Shown: positions 44,501 to 54,345 of the stretch, in pieces | Layout: each line of letters starts with the position of its first letter | Position numbering within the stretch: position 1 is the stretch's first letter | From: Durusdinium trenchii | Taxonomy: Eukaryota; Sar; Dinophyceae; Suessiales; Symbiodiniaceae | Reading direction: 5' to 3' | Length of the DNA: 64,000 nucleotides | NCBI GenBank assembly: GCA_963970005.1 | Contig: CAXAMN010003614.1 | Span: 242,573 to 306,572 of the forward strand | Translations under genes and position numbers: made by a program | Notes under the pieces: model-generated | The model's database searches: none | The model's input: only the letters and a program-made list of their open reading frames with translations | Told to the model about the DNA's origin: nothing

Positions 44501-46472
44501 GGTGTTGTGTATTTTAATTGGGGAGCCTCCAACCAAAGGGTTTTTTGGTCTAGTTTCTTTCTTCCATGGGCCATGGGGTCTTTGAGAGGCCCCCCCTATC
44601 CCAGACACGACTAATGGGACTGCCACATGCCGAGAAACGGCCAGGGGTGGACCTGGGGGGTCAATGGGGCGGCAGTCCTATGGAGTGTCTGGGTATTTTA
44701 ATACATACACTATATATTCCCGGTGATGGTCCACCTGTTCGAAGTCTATTTCATCTGCTGAGTCTTTTCTCAACTCCCAGCTGCGCAGCCAAGCGAAAAA
44801 ATATCCACCAGGACCGGCGGCGCGAGGACCGGGAGGAGCACTTCGGTTCGGCCGTGGGCGTTGGAAGCTGTTTCGAAGGTGGGCAAGGATGTGTAAAGAA
44901 GAGGGCATCTTTGGGCGCTGAGGTAGTCCAAAAGTGATGGTTGCCGGTTCCATGTCAGCCTGGTGGAGGAAGTGTAGTAGGTCTTAGGAGCCTTAGGTCC
45001 CTCCATGCCCCGGCCATGGTGTCATTTGCGCGTTCCCGGTGCGGCGTGGTGCCAGGACAAAACGGAGTCCAAGGCTGGGCAAAATGCAGCTCCGGCCATC
45101 ACACAGCGGCGGTGTTTGGTGAGACACGAGATGCCTGCAGCAAGACTCAAAACACGTTCAACTTTGGGTATATCCCACTACCATCCATGAATCCATGACC
45201 AGGCTTTTGTGGATGATGATGATTATTATTGGTGTTATCATTATTAGTAATGGCCTTTCACAAAACTAGTGACAATGTTTTACCGGCTGTTACTGGTAAT
45301 GTGGCGCACCCTGCGTTGATACATCCATCATTAAACCAATGATCCCAAAGAACCTTTGGAGAGTAAAGGCCGGTAAGGTAAGGAAGTGGTGTTTTTGGAG
45401 AAGGACGCACACCGGGTATCGTGGTGTGTTTCTCTTGTTTTTTTCGCTTATGGAGCAGTTAGGACATCCCAGATGTACCCTTGGATTTATATTGAGAGAA
45501 GCAGTGATGCCCTGGAAGAGACCCACATGGAACCTGAAAACCATTGGTTTGTGGAGGAAGCTAGTCTTCCAAAGATCCATGTTCAGGTTCCATGTGAATC
45601 TTCCTCTCCACTTGCTCCACTTGTCAGTTCTCCGGTAGAGGGAGAGGCAGGAGATGAGGAGAGAGAGGCAACGTGTGGCGACCCCTGGGGCCTGCTGCCC
45701 CTGAATAGTGCACAGTGCGCAGGGCTATTGCCAAGAAACCACGACCAGACACCTTGTCTTCCAAGCGTCGTTGGCGCGCAGGGCAAGGATCAGAAGGCCA
45801 TGGCTATGGGGTTGGAGGGTTGTGGTCATGGTGCCTTTTGCCAAATGGGCAATGGACCTGGAGAGCCGTGTCAAGTCCTTGAAAGTTTCTAGATTTAGGT
45901 TCTATGATACACTGAGACTTCAATCACTGGAAATCGGCAAGGACTTCTGGGAGTTTGTTGGTAGAGATTGATCCTTGGATCACCGTCATTTCAAGTTCTT
46001 TGTGCTGATTCACGGGCATTTGCACAGGCTTGGGGTGTGTACCTTTTGCTAGAGTTAATGGTTATTACTGCATACTTTGTTTCTGTATATTGCGGCATTG
46101 CTGGCAGCATGCGTATGAGTTTAAACATCGGTCCTTCATGGTGGGTCAGTGACCCAACTTGTGGGCAAAAAGATGTTCTTAAAATAACACAAACACTCCG
46201 TGTATGCCATATATGCCGATCGATTGGGGTGGTTTTGGGGGTCAATGGGGGCGGCAGTCCTATGGCAGTCCCATGGGGTGTTTGGGTATCTACTGTAACT
46301 TATCCTCTCACCATACCTGTTTGGGAAGGTCAGCCCGTTGCCAACGCCTCGTCGGATGAGCTCGTTGCTTGCTTCGTGTGAAGACACTTCGTGTCCGTGA
46401 GACCACACGAGGACTCCCGGCGAGAGAAGAAGGAGAGTAGCAGCCCTCCTCGAAAGGAGCCTGGACTCCGGC
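29514..46472 (+). CDS. gene(s) with serially duplicated Arg-rich micro-exons (families A and B)
   Basis: Family B (DRRERKESGSPPRKE type): 29514-about 29570, 33472-33532, 35101-35161, 44107-44155, 46412-46472. The second, third and fifth are exactly 61 nt with donors GT, GT and GA. Family A (EDRRRGGSRRRRDDRFE type): 30582-30626, 33862-33917, 35753-35802, 37400-37460, 37595-37652, 43818-43876, 44812-44853. Order along the DNA: B A B A B A A A ... A B A B. A related exon at 38241 reads DRRDRDRNQRKDRPERRE. Near 32,612-32,740 one frame is Arg/Ser-rich (TRRSRSRPS). Such Arg-Asp/Glu and Arg-Ser segments are typical of RNA-processing proteins, but I see no RRM or helicase motif and cannot name the gene. 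Intervening exons are not resolved, and more than one gene may be present. Confidence 0.55.
31866..31980 (+). CDS. candidate exon, unidentified
   Basis: After ACGCAG an open stretch gives SKLTRRVEMISADMYSLADE and then GPPKPRRVVEENGLPP, ending at a GT (GTCAAG). It lies between B1/A1 and B2/A2 of the Arg-rich series. No domain recognised. Confidence 0.35.
33975..34090. repeat. AT-rich low-complexity block
   Basis: Several (TA)n runs with short palindromes (GTATACTGTATA, TATATGCGCTATATA). No gene. Confidence 0.85.
35538..35645. repeat. MITE-like palindromic element, CCCAGACACTCC family
   Basis: It starts CCCAGACACTCCATGGGACT and ends GTGTCTGGG. Internally it shares GCCATATATGCC and GATCAGCAGTCCTATGGCAG with the copy at 57521. 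Confidence 0.8.
36490..36645. repeat. degenerate AAAAGGAxATC tandem repeat
   Basis: About a dozen imperfect copies of a roughly 12-15-base unit (ATCAAAAGGAACCAAAAGGA type). Two frames stay open through it (peptides like KGTKRTSK or RNQKEIERNQKDI), as expected for a purine-rich repeat. I do not treat it as a gene. Confidence 0.8.
36764..36895. repeat. tandem direct repeat, ~62-bp unit
   Basis: Two adjacent copies of TGGCTGCCGCTGCCGCC, then TTTCCCAAGCTTGTCT, then TGATTTC. A short third piece (CCCAAGCTTGTCTCCC) occurs near 36,990. Confidence 0.8.
37958..37990. repeat. (GA)n-rich microsatellite
   Basis: GGGAGAGAGAGAGAGAGAGGG-like run; a shorter one lies at 37,798-37,808. Confidence 0.8.
38829..39018 (+). 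CDS. candidate exon, unidentified protein
   Basis: One 63-codon open stretch between an AG at 38828 and a GA-type donor at 39019. It contains MSELLDAFDDAGVDVETKQF, IEALHHAEEA and SDVLEPFVNLG, amphipathic-helix-like sequence with strong GC contrast to its flanks. No family recognised. It could belong to the Arg-rich gene or start a separate one. Confidence 0.45.
39213..39653 (+). CDS. candidate exon(s) with possible C-terminus, unidentified
   Basis: After CAG at 39212 an open frame begins VVRRCHFDVDETFSVALRPY and runs to a TGA at 39653, ending with a Lys/Glu/Ala helix (LLKSAKALEKEMKQAEKSE). A GT at 39282 could instead end a 69-nt first exon, with a second starting near 39,437 after TTTCAG. 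Whether 39653 is a true stop is uncertain. Confidence 0.4.
   Translation, partial: VVRRCHFDVDETFSVALRPYDELVSGPCSFLYLLVLFYSSKPRPGETWTPNSTTLKESGKCRTVNEVLGNVWTFQEGFCPNSIYSSMTRRDIERAWTGSAWANVRNGSLEACLAALTKPQVLLKSAKALEKEMKQAEKSETWDGFA
39954..40195 (+). CDS. candidate exon, unidentified (weak F-box-like feel)
   Basis: An exon-like stretch from ACCAG to a GT at 40196, about 80 codons: KEKISPIALAFLQLLHPVLG, LHTVARCAAVCRNAKEAVLK, ADVWDSHVLRAR, then a Val/Ala-rich end. The L-x-L-x-P / A-x-V-C-R / V-W spacing loosely recalls an F-box, but the match is too weak to assign. Confidence 0.45.
40503..42511 (+). CDS. string of candidate exons, unidentified
   Basis: About 40503-40670: Ala-rich then VETAVRWDLRRLESAMRDL. 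About 41098-41221, ending at a strong donor GTGAGC: AEVGECGFQRWLRVGHHS, DLRKNSAQLAAYGGRG. About 41634-41807: SLAAIQDLLKKMWHPTRPR, CPREAAEQVLVDGVDF, with a GC donor. 42281-42511: after CTCGCAG, a 76-codon stretch CDAERLRKRLCVGQYSLDL, ENRLIRVSYTAVDGTYRL, ending TGA, possibly a terminal exon. Codon composition is protein-like but no domain is recognised, and I cannot show the exons belong together. Confidence 0.4.
42012..42040. repeat. (TA)n microsatellite
   Basis: ATATATATATATATATAT run. Confidence 0.8.
42830..43490 (+). CDS. weak candidate exons
   Basis: One open stretch (about 42,830-43,076) gives FERRPFWMVGCGAFC and GEVVPFNLGRLPDWKG. Another (about 43,311-43,452) gives MVEKVQVVGGGKVES, KRWSEFDGHTWVAP. 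Neither has convincing splice sites on both sides. Confidence 0.25.
44600..44693. repeat. MITE-like palindromic element, CCCAGACACTCC family
   Basis: Starts CCCAGACACGACTAATGGGA, ends GGAGTGTCTGGG followed by TATT. Internal GGCAGTCCTATGG block shared with other copies. Confidence 0.8.
45523..45596. repeat. inverted-repeat element, CATGGAACCTGAAAA family, copy 2
   Basis: CACATGGAACCTGAAAACC at the left and TTCAGGTTCCATGTG at the right. It is similar in size and ends to 24339-24413. Confidence 0.8.
46189..46286. repeat. MITE-like palindromic element, CCCAGACACTCC family
   Basis: ACAAACACTCCGTGTATGCC at the left and GGGTGTTTGGG followed by TATC at the right. Internal GGGGTCAATGGGGGCGGCAG is shared with 44600-44693. 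Confidence 0.8.
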
Positions 46473-47130
46473 GAAAGCCTGGAGAGGTCTTGCGCGTGTT
46501 CGTACCGATTCCTGGTGGCCGGTCCAAACCAGGTTGAAGAACCCGAACTAGACTATCCTATAGGTACCCCTGGTGACGGGTCCTACAATAAGGTCACTGT
46601 CCACCTCTGTTGGAAGCACGAAAGGAGTCGATCCATGCTCAAACTGATCGTAAGGGGGTAGGCGAGACGGTCGTTTCACCGGTGAGACCGATGCATGTTG
46701 AAGTTTGAAGTGGTATAGTGTTGGATCATGTTGGATCTTCCCTCCCCTCCCTGGGAAACAAGTGAAGGAGACAGTAGTGGTCATAGTGGCGGTGGCAGTA
46801 GCAGAGTTGCAGGAATCAAGCAAAACCTCAGTAGAGGTTAGGCAGATATCGTAAAGGAAAGCAAATTCCTGACAATAGTTAATCATCCTTTTGGGTTATC
46901 CTCTATAGAATCTGAGAGCTTGAGCTGAAAATGACCCTCAGATTTTATAGATATTTTTCTAATGGAATCAATCATTAACCTACCTGAAAAACCACAACAT
47001 TTTAGACATGGGGTCCAAAAAAGTCCGTTTGTTCTCTCAAAATGGGTGCCAACACTTGATTATATAGAGAGGGCACGCCATGTCACCAGATTTTGCAGAG
47101 GTCCTAACAATTAACCCTATAGAAAGCATT
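46473..47130. other. no gene recognised
   Basis: AT-richer sequence after the last B-family exon. Nothing stands out beyond short low-complexity runs. Confidence 0.4.
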
Positions 47131-47480
47131 TGGAGTAGTAGAAGGTTGAGAATTGATTTTAGAGTGGATGGCGTGTTGTGAGGTCAGGTAGGTTGATATT
47201 TCATTTTATATTGCTGAAAGCATTTTGACAGAAGGTTGAGAATTGATTTTAGAGTGGATGGTTTGCTGTGAGATCAGGTCTACAAAATCAAAACCAACCT
47301 TTTGGGACACTTTCATCCAAACATTTTTATTAAATCAATTTCAACCTTCACAATATGTCCCCAAACTTCTCCATAAAATCAAAACCAACCTCTTGGGCCA
47401 CATTTATCAAATGTTTTTTTTTAAAAATCAATTTCAAGCTTATATGTCCCACACTTCCCTATAGAATCAAGACCAACCTT
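47130..47480. repeat. two adjacent tandem-repeat families
   Basis: AGAAGGTTGAGAATTGATTT followed by TAGAGTGGATGG occurs at about 47,140 and 47,232 (period about 91 bases). A second unit beginning AAAATCAAAACCAACCT and ending near ATGTCCC occurs at about 47,284 and 47,376, with its start again at about 47,465. Related TATARAATCAA pieces continue to about 47,670. No coding signal. Confidence 0.8.
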
Positions 47481-48161
47481 GGCTATGCATCATTGATGTG
47501 TCAATGTTTTGCTATCATCTGTTCATGATGATGCACACCCATACCCTGAGGCACTTGATTCTATGGAGAACCGGTTTCCAGCACTGCAGGAGGTTATATT
47601 TGATTCTATAGTGGGGCAAACTGCCCTGGGAGCCTGGTTTTTTCGTTTACACCTATAAAATCAATTCTCAAGGTACACCGGTAATTCCACGGGGGATAGT
47701 AAACCAATCAAGAAACAGGCCTGTTTTTTTGAATATCATGCCGGCAAAGCGGATCCTCTCAAACAGCTCAAGGTCCAGATTCTGAGGTGTAGTAAGAGTA
47801 ATAGTACATAGGAATATACATGTTTTTGATAGACAAATTTAGGGTATATATCCCATTGCCAGGTTTCAGTGGATGATGATGGTTAGTACACATGCCCCTC
47901 TTAAAAAGTGCTAAATCTTGACCAACTGCTACAGGTCATGGGACAAACCCAAGATATAAGTAGATCATGAGAAATCAAGGGTATATTATCTTCAGGTTTG
48001 GTCACACAAGTCACTGGGCCAGCTTCCAGGTTGGGGTAGGCTCGTCATAGCAACGTTCGGTGTGGCGAAATCAGACCGAGACCATCAGGTGGAAGTCTTC
48101 TTTTTCCCCGGCCAGAACACCTCAGAGACCCACCACATCCCACCAGTCACCCGGCCCGCAG

Positions 48162-51100
48162 GAGCGTTACAACTCCGAGGTCCGACGTGACGAAGTCGAG
48201 AGCTGGTAGATGGTCACTGTTAATTCTCAATATATATATATATATTATCAAAAATATAAACATGCCGGTATATATGTGTATTGCCCTATAGTTAGATACA
48301 TACACATACATGAATACATGCATGCATGGATTAACACATACCTACATACATACATACTTACATACATACCGTATGTATACAATATCTATATATTTATATA
48401 TACATATGTTCGTCTTTAGCGGTCACATCACATCCCACATATGGGAGAGTAAACCTAGTTGCCTCAATTGCAACCGAAGGGATGGCCTGTTGGGTGATCT
48501 GGATGTTTTCACGTTCACAACCCAATTCAGACAGATGAAACTGGGGCCCCAAATGTAGCAGAGGGTGTCCACTGGCAGATCGTAGCTCTTGACTTGACTA
48601 TGAGCATATATCCACAGCAAACCTGTTTGCAAGTTGGCCCTTGCCTCAAGCATTGTCCAAGTAGGTCAGCGGGTGTATTGATTCCGTTCCCAGCACAGTT
48701 TTGATCCTCCAACGTCCTCCCCCTACAGATTGGTTGGGTAGATGAATGCCTTCGAGTTCTGTTGACAGGTTTGACCCACTCGCTGGCGCACCCACTCACG
48801 CCAGGATGAAGAGGAGAAACCCAGCCCCGCTGAGGACTGTGGCAGTGTGAAATCATCCTGGAAGAATGTTCTGAAGGTTTTGTTCTCCGGGAATCCTTGC
48901 CACACTTATATTAATGGCGCGAGGCGAAACAATAAAACTAAAACATTCCCCGGGCTCACCCGGCGCCGTGGAGATGTTCCGCCGAGTCGTCCGGGTGGAA
49001 CGCTAGGCCTAAAGACAATAAGAAAGATATAAATAACAATTGGTGTTCGTATTTTATAATTGCTGTATTTTGGTCCTTCCTTTAAGATAAAATACGAACA
49101 ATAAGAGATGTGTAAGGGGGCCCCAGATCCAAGAAGGGGCGTGGGACGGAGGCTGCAGAAATGAGGTGCCTGTGGCCTGTGTTGCTTGGATCAGGCTGTG
49201 GCCTTCTTGCACATCTCGAATCCAGAGTTTGCTTTGTGAGGAAACTCGAATCCAAAGCAGGTGGTGTGGTGCTTCTAGGCAGTTGTTCTCAAGCACGGTG
49301 TGTTGGTGTGTGTTGGTGCTTCTAGGCAGTTGATTACTTTGACTGTTGAGCCGGTCATGGCGGTGCTAGCAGGTCACGCTGTCAGCATTGGACCAGACTT
49401 CACCTGTGCCGTTGGGTCTTGCTTTGATCTCGTCCAGGAAAAGAGAAAGAAGGATGAAGACACAAGGCTTGACCTGTGCTCCCACGAGCCCAGGAGCTAG
49501 CAGCCGCCCCCCCCTCGAAGATTTTGGACGGACAGGAATTGACCAAGTTTGAGGAAAGGCGGCTATCAGATGGGAGCCATTTCTTCCAACGGGGCATTCT
49601 CAGAGTTCATGACCTTCCTATGATGCGTATGATGCCAGGAACCTCCAAGGAGTGTTGCCACGTTTGTTTGTGTTGGATGGCCTTAGACCAACTGGTGGTG
49701 AAACGAGGGTCATTCCATGTGGTCACTTGCAGTGTGAAGTGTGCCGGTTTTGCAGAGTTTGCTTGGTTGGGATGTGGATGTCATCCATTTTTGTCTCCTC
49801 TTATGCCTGTACCAAAGCACCCCACAACATAAAATGGGGGGAAGGTTGTGACGTGGAACTGAGGGGACCACAAATGATTATTTCATCAATCAACCTAGTT
49901 TCTTGGTTGGCTGCTGAAGCCCGAGGTAAATTAAAGGAAACAAATGAAGCACCAATAGAACCGCTAATTGCTGCTAGCAGTTCATGTCGGACTTCAATCA
50001 TTGGCCACCAGGTGACTTTACAGTGGATGGACAGGTGATTTGGGCTTGTAAATCCTTTTGAATGACTTACAGACTTACATGTTTGATATTGTTTGATATT
50101 CTTACAATTCAATATTGATTGCAGAGGCCCTTTTTCTTCACGTCTTGAGGGACACCGTTTCATCCTCGGGTCAAGACCAAGACCGCCATCCATGGCCATC
50201 CGCCAGGGACGCAGAAAAGCGAGACGAGGTGCGGATTTGGGGAGATGAGACAAAGGTTAGGAGAAGCCCTCTAGCTTATGTGGGTCTTGTTCTTTGAAGC
50301 GCATTTGGCAGACTTGGCAACCACAGAAACTGTATTCAATCTGCGGAGAACCAGATGCTGATTTTCGTGATGTCCAATCAGTTCGGAACTTTGGTGGAGC
50401 GGTGCCGCCATGCCCAGCAAGTTGCACTTATTCAAAAGATGCAGAGCAGAGAAGTTGTTTGGCAGATGTGTGCTTGACTCGGTGAAATTCTCCTTGGGAT
50501 TGTCCTGGTTTTTTTCTTTTGATGCTCCTTAAGTGGCTACAGTAGAAACCATGAGCAGCATTTTTCACCCCAAACCATCACGAGCTCATCCTCCACTGGC
50601 CCCTTAGCTGGCTCTCTCCCAGGACGAGGACGACAAGCCCAGCCCCGCAGAGGCGTTGACGCGCGGCAATCGGGGCTTGGTCCGCTCCTGAAGAGTCGCC
50701 CTCAAAGGCTTCATGCCCAGCACTCCATGTATGCCATATATGCCTACGTTGGCATTGAGCTCGCAGGAGGTGCGAATTTTGATTTTCCATTTTGCAGCCA
50801 CTTGCAGCCACTTGGAGCCATGTGGCTGGCAAGTGGCTGGCAAGTGGCTGGCAAGTGGCTGCCATGTGGCTGCAAGTGACTGCTACTTCAGTCCGGAGAA
50901 TATCATGATTTCTCCGCACGCAGTTCTGAAGAAAACCAAGATTTCTACAATGCTGTTCAGCAAAGAAAGTTCGGTTTTCTCCAGAGCTGCGCGGGGAGAA
51001 ATCATGAAATATATATATATATATAACTTTTCCGAGAATAAATTCCAAACTTCTGCAGAGCTAGCGACGAAGAAATCTTGCAGGTTTACATAAAGAACTC

Positions 51101-51556
51101 AAAGTGCAAGTGTTGAAGTGTACTTGCTTGATGCAAGTGGCTGCCTGAGCAAGTGGCTGCAAGTGACTGCAAAGCCAAAAATCAAAATGTACGTCATTTG
51201 CTCGCTCATTGGGGTGGTTTTGGGGTCAATGTAGGCATATGTGGCATACATGGAGTGTTTGGGATGCGTACTCGGTTGCTGAGGAACAGGGTCCTAGTCC
51301 TGGGCACGAGAGAGAGGGTGAAAATCGATGGGAAAGTCGGGAAAATCGGGGAAGTGGGTGCAAATCATTGAATGGAACTGACAACTTGTTCTCTTCTGTG
51401 CAGTTTCGTCAAGAATGCAAGTCTCTAAGTTCCCTTATGCGCACCAGTGCAAGCAAAGAAAGACCAAAAGCATATGACGAACCATGAATTGACGAGACGA
51501 GCTGTGCTGGCACAGGAGAAAAGAAAGAAGGATGACTCCGAAGCAGGGGAGGCACG
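48162..51556 (+). CDS. charged micro-exons with duplicated C-D pair
   Basis: 48162-48205: ERYNSEVRRDEVES, GT donor. C 48805-48834: DEEEKPSPAE. D 49438-49466: EKRKKDEDT, GC donor. C' 50623-50652: DEDDKPSPAE, GC donor. D' 51516-51556: EKRKKDDSEAGEA, GT donor. C and C' differ at six bases, every one a third codon position, which is strong evidence of translation. The order C-D-C'-D' shows that the pair was duplicated as a unit (C spacing 1,818, D spacing 2,078). The exons are tiny (about 29-44 nt), and connecting exons were not resolved. Possibly part of the same gene as the Arg-rich exons upstream; product unknown. Confidence 0.55.
48225..48410. repeat. (TA)n and (ACAT)n microsatellite cluster
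   Basis: A TA run at 48,228-48,246, then CATACATA/CTTACATACATAC-type tetranucleotides from about 48,290 to 48,375, then more TA-rich sequence. Confidence 0.85.
49044..49099. repeat. short hairpin
   Basis: GTTCGTATTTTAT and its exact complement ATAAAATACGAAC, separated by 30 bases. No U-run or gene end nearby gives it a role. Confidence 0.7.
49630..49790 (+). CDS. possible RING-finger exon, reading frame broken
   Basis: One frame reads LDGLRPTGGETRVIPCGHLQ then CEVCRFCRVC, with the C-x-H-x2-C-x2-C core of a RING zinc-binding domain (usually in ubiquitin ligases). The expected upstream C-x2-C is present just before it, but in another frame (ECCHVCL at about 49,650). So this is either a pseudo-exon, an assembly error, or chance. 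The terminal Cys pair is also closer than usual. Confidence 0.3.
50716..51263. repeat. 548-bp relative of the CCCAGACACTCC element with internal tandem repeat
   Basis: The left end (CCCAGCACTCCATGTATGCC, then ATATATGCCTACGTTG) matches the complement of the right end (GGCATACATGGAGTGTTTGGG and CAATGTAGGCATATG). The inside carries GCCACTTG / CAAGTGGCTGG tandem units near 50,800-50,880 and again near 51,130-51,170 in the same orientation, plus an inverted CTCCGGAGAA-type pair. Confidence 0.65.
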
Positions 51557-52600
51557 GTGGAACAACTGTTGCACTGTTGAACCATGGTTTCGTGCAACAC
51601 ACGACTTCACAAGATACTTAATTAGTTGTTCTCTACCAACTGTGCGCCTGTCGCTGTTCGGCTTCGATGATTCTTTTGAGGTCGCAGTGCCCGCGTTAGA
51701 TAATGATATAGATTATAGATGTATTATATACTGTATTCAGATGACAGATGCTTTTCTCAACCACACTGACAGTGAAGGATTGATCATGCACTGAAAGAAG
51801 GCTACCAAATGCCAGCCGCCATTCAGTCAAGCTTCGTCTATGGAAGTTGGGTCACACTTCCTAGCACTGCTTTTGCACTTTTCCCTTGAGCATATAACCT
51901 GCGAATGGGCAGTTAGCAGTTAATGATCAACTATCCGCGGAGGATGAAGCGCGTGCAAGACTACAGTTGTTCAGAGTTTGTCGGACAACGTAGGCCGCCG
52001 GCCTGTTATTGAGTGCACCAACTCACCTTAGCATAATACTAAGCAGTCGTCGAACCCCTCGAAACAGAACAGAACCTATGTTGAGCTGTGATGACGTTTG
52101 CAAGCATTCGGCCAAGTTTGGGGTCCAACCGATTTCGATCCAAGATGACTCGCGTTGGTTTTCCGCCCGTGCTGAAACCGACACATGAATGGATGTACCG
52201 TTTCCTGGGCAGAGTGACCGTTTCCGCCACCAGAGTGGCCGTCGTCGTTGGTTTCCCTGCGTTTTGCCCATGTGGGGAACGAGCAAGGGCCAGATCCGGC
52301 AAGATTTGGGGTCCGAAGAGTTCTCAACCTACAGTTTTGTTTTTTTCCGGTAGGTTTTCGTTGATGTTATTCGTTTGTTTGCGAGCGACAGAGTAAGAAA
52401 GGTTGGAGCATGGTTGGGTTGGAAACGCCGAAACGAGAGCCGGACAACCCATAGACATCCATAGACCAGCGGTGGGTGTGAATTATTGGTCGATTTTTAG
52501 TTTGCCTGGGTAGGACGCCATTGAAAGCCGAAGGCCCGAAGGCATCATAAAGCAAAAGTCTTCAAATGGGTCTTTTTTGCCGAAAATAGACCTCGGCCCG
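51557..52600. other. no gene recognised
   Basis: Open frames exist on both strands near 52,040-52,330, but neither has motifs, splice context or a second copy. Possibly an old repeat. Confidence 0.35.
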
Positions 52601-52607
52601 GGCCCTC

Positions 52608-54345
52608 GCGCAGGACGACGCATCCTCGTCACCTGGCAGAGAGGGCGGTGATGGCCAAACCTGGCAGCTGACTGTAAGATCCAGGCTGCGACAGGTTTGG
52701 AAGGTGTATAGTGGAAGTTCTTCCTGTACCTGAAAGTACTTAGATGGCACCCTCAGGGAATTGATTTAGAATCTAGATCGTGATGAAACAGGCTCCATCG
52801 CAGATGGTACTCTTAGATCTCCAGTCATTTGGGGGGCTGCTTACTACAGAAGTTCTGGGAATCCGCAACTGTACAAGGCGGGAGTAAAAGTCGAAGGAGT
52901 TAGTTCGCAGCAAACTCATTCATTGAGTTCATTATTACAATAAGGTGGCTTGTGAACGTTGACATGTCATGGGCAAGTAGTTAATAACTGAACTTCAGGT
53001 GGTTTGCACACTCATGGGCCTGCAGACCTCCAAGAGGCCTGCTCAAAAAGAAATAATGGGCGTCAATTCCGCCCATCAGTCTCTCCATTCATTTTACTTG
53101 CCCCACCCTACAGCAGCTTCACTGGAAGGATCCCCTTATTGTTTTCTTTTCCATCTCCCATCAGGTTCCATCAACAGAAAAGATGTGGGCGTCCAAACAA
53201 TACATAATACATAAACAATTAAGTTGTGGTAGAGACTCCCTGTTCCAAACACATGAACCCATCCGGACTCCCAAGTTCCGGACCCGGCCTCCTTCCACCA
53301 ACTCCCTCGCCGGCCCCGACCGCACCGAGGCAACCCTCAGAGAAGCGTGAACGGCTCAGCCCCGAAGAGGAGCCACCGACGACCAGCGATGGCCACACCG
53401 GTGCCGTCGAGTCCGGTGGACAGTGGGGGTGACCCATGGTTCGTAGCGAAGGACGGTAGGTCCACCGGTCGGTCTGGTTTGGATCCATAGCCATGTGCCT
53501 ATGGTACTTGGAAGAATCTTAGCAGTTTCTGACAGTTTGCAACTCGAAACTGCCAATGTGGTGTTTCGTTTTTGCGATAGGCGGCAGTTGGATGGTTTTC
53601 CATTTGGATAGGCGTACTCCGCAGCCCCCCCTTGCACTTGTGGCCCTGCGATGCCAAGCGGTCCTGATACTCTCGGAGATACAAATGAGCTATGGAACAA
53701 CTGCTTGTGGCCCTGGTTGAGTGCGGGCACCGGTCTAATCCTAGACATGGGAGACGCGGGAGGTCCCTCGCGTCCAGTTCTAGGAAAGTTGACCATGTTC
53801 AGTCCATTTTCTCTTCATCCTGGGGTGCATTCTGAAGGATGCCCCCCCAAAACAGTCTTCGGGATGCATCACCGGGTCAAACAGGGCTTAACAGTGCTTG
53901 CGCCATGAAAAGGAGAAAAAGCAAAAAGAGGACGAGATGAGGCCAGCTGATACGACTGCGTTCCAGGTCAGCTGGTGGAAGTGTGGTTGTGGCATTGGTG
54001 TGTTCATGTACCGTCATGTATACCTAGAGTTGAACAGGGTCAAACATCCGGGACCGCGAAGGGGTTTGGGCACCTAGTTGAGCGGTTTCAGGTACAAGAC
54101 CCTGGGATGACGCTATACTGAATCCTGATGGATCCACTGTCACTGGTGGTGGATCCACCTCCTTCTCGGGAAGACCTTCCAGGTGGGTCAACCATAGTCA
54201 ACTGGCCGGTCTCCTGCTTGTATGACCGCCATGTCTTTCACTCGTTTCCCTGGTTCCTCGGACGCGGAGGCGCCGCGAAGACGAACTGCAGCGGCGGAGA
54301 GAAGAGAAGCGCCGCAGAGAGGAAGTGCCTCGGCCGATCAATCCG
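52608..54345 (+). CDS. charged candidate exons continuing the C/D series
   Basis: After GCGCAG at 52,607 a stretch reads DDASSSPGREGGDG, a weak third C-type exon. At about 53,330-53,410 QPSEKRERLSPEEEPPTTSD recalls the D type (EKR). At about 54,262-54,345 a strongly basic/acidic exon reads REDELQRRREEKRRREEVPR. Order and composition fit an extension of the upstream gene, but splice boundaries are not fixed and the C/D relationship here is tentative. Confidence 0.35.
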
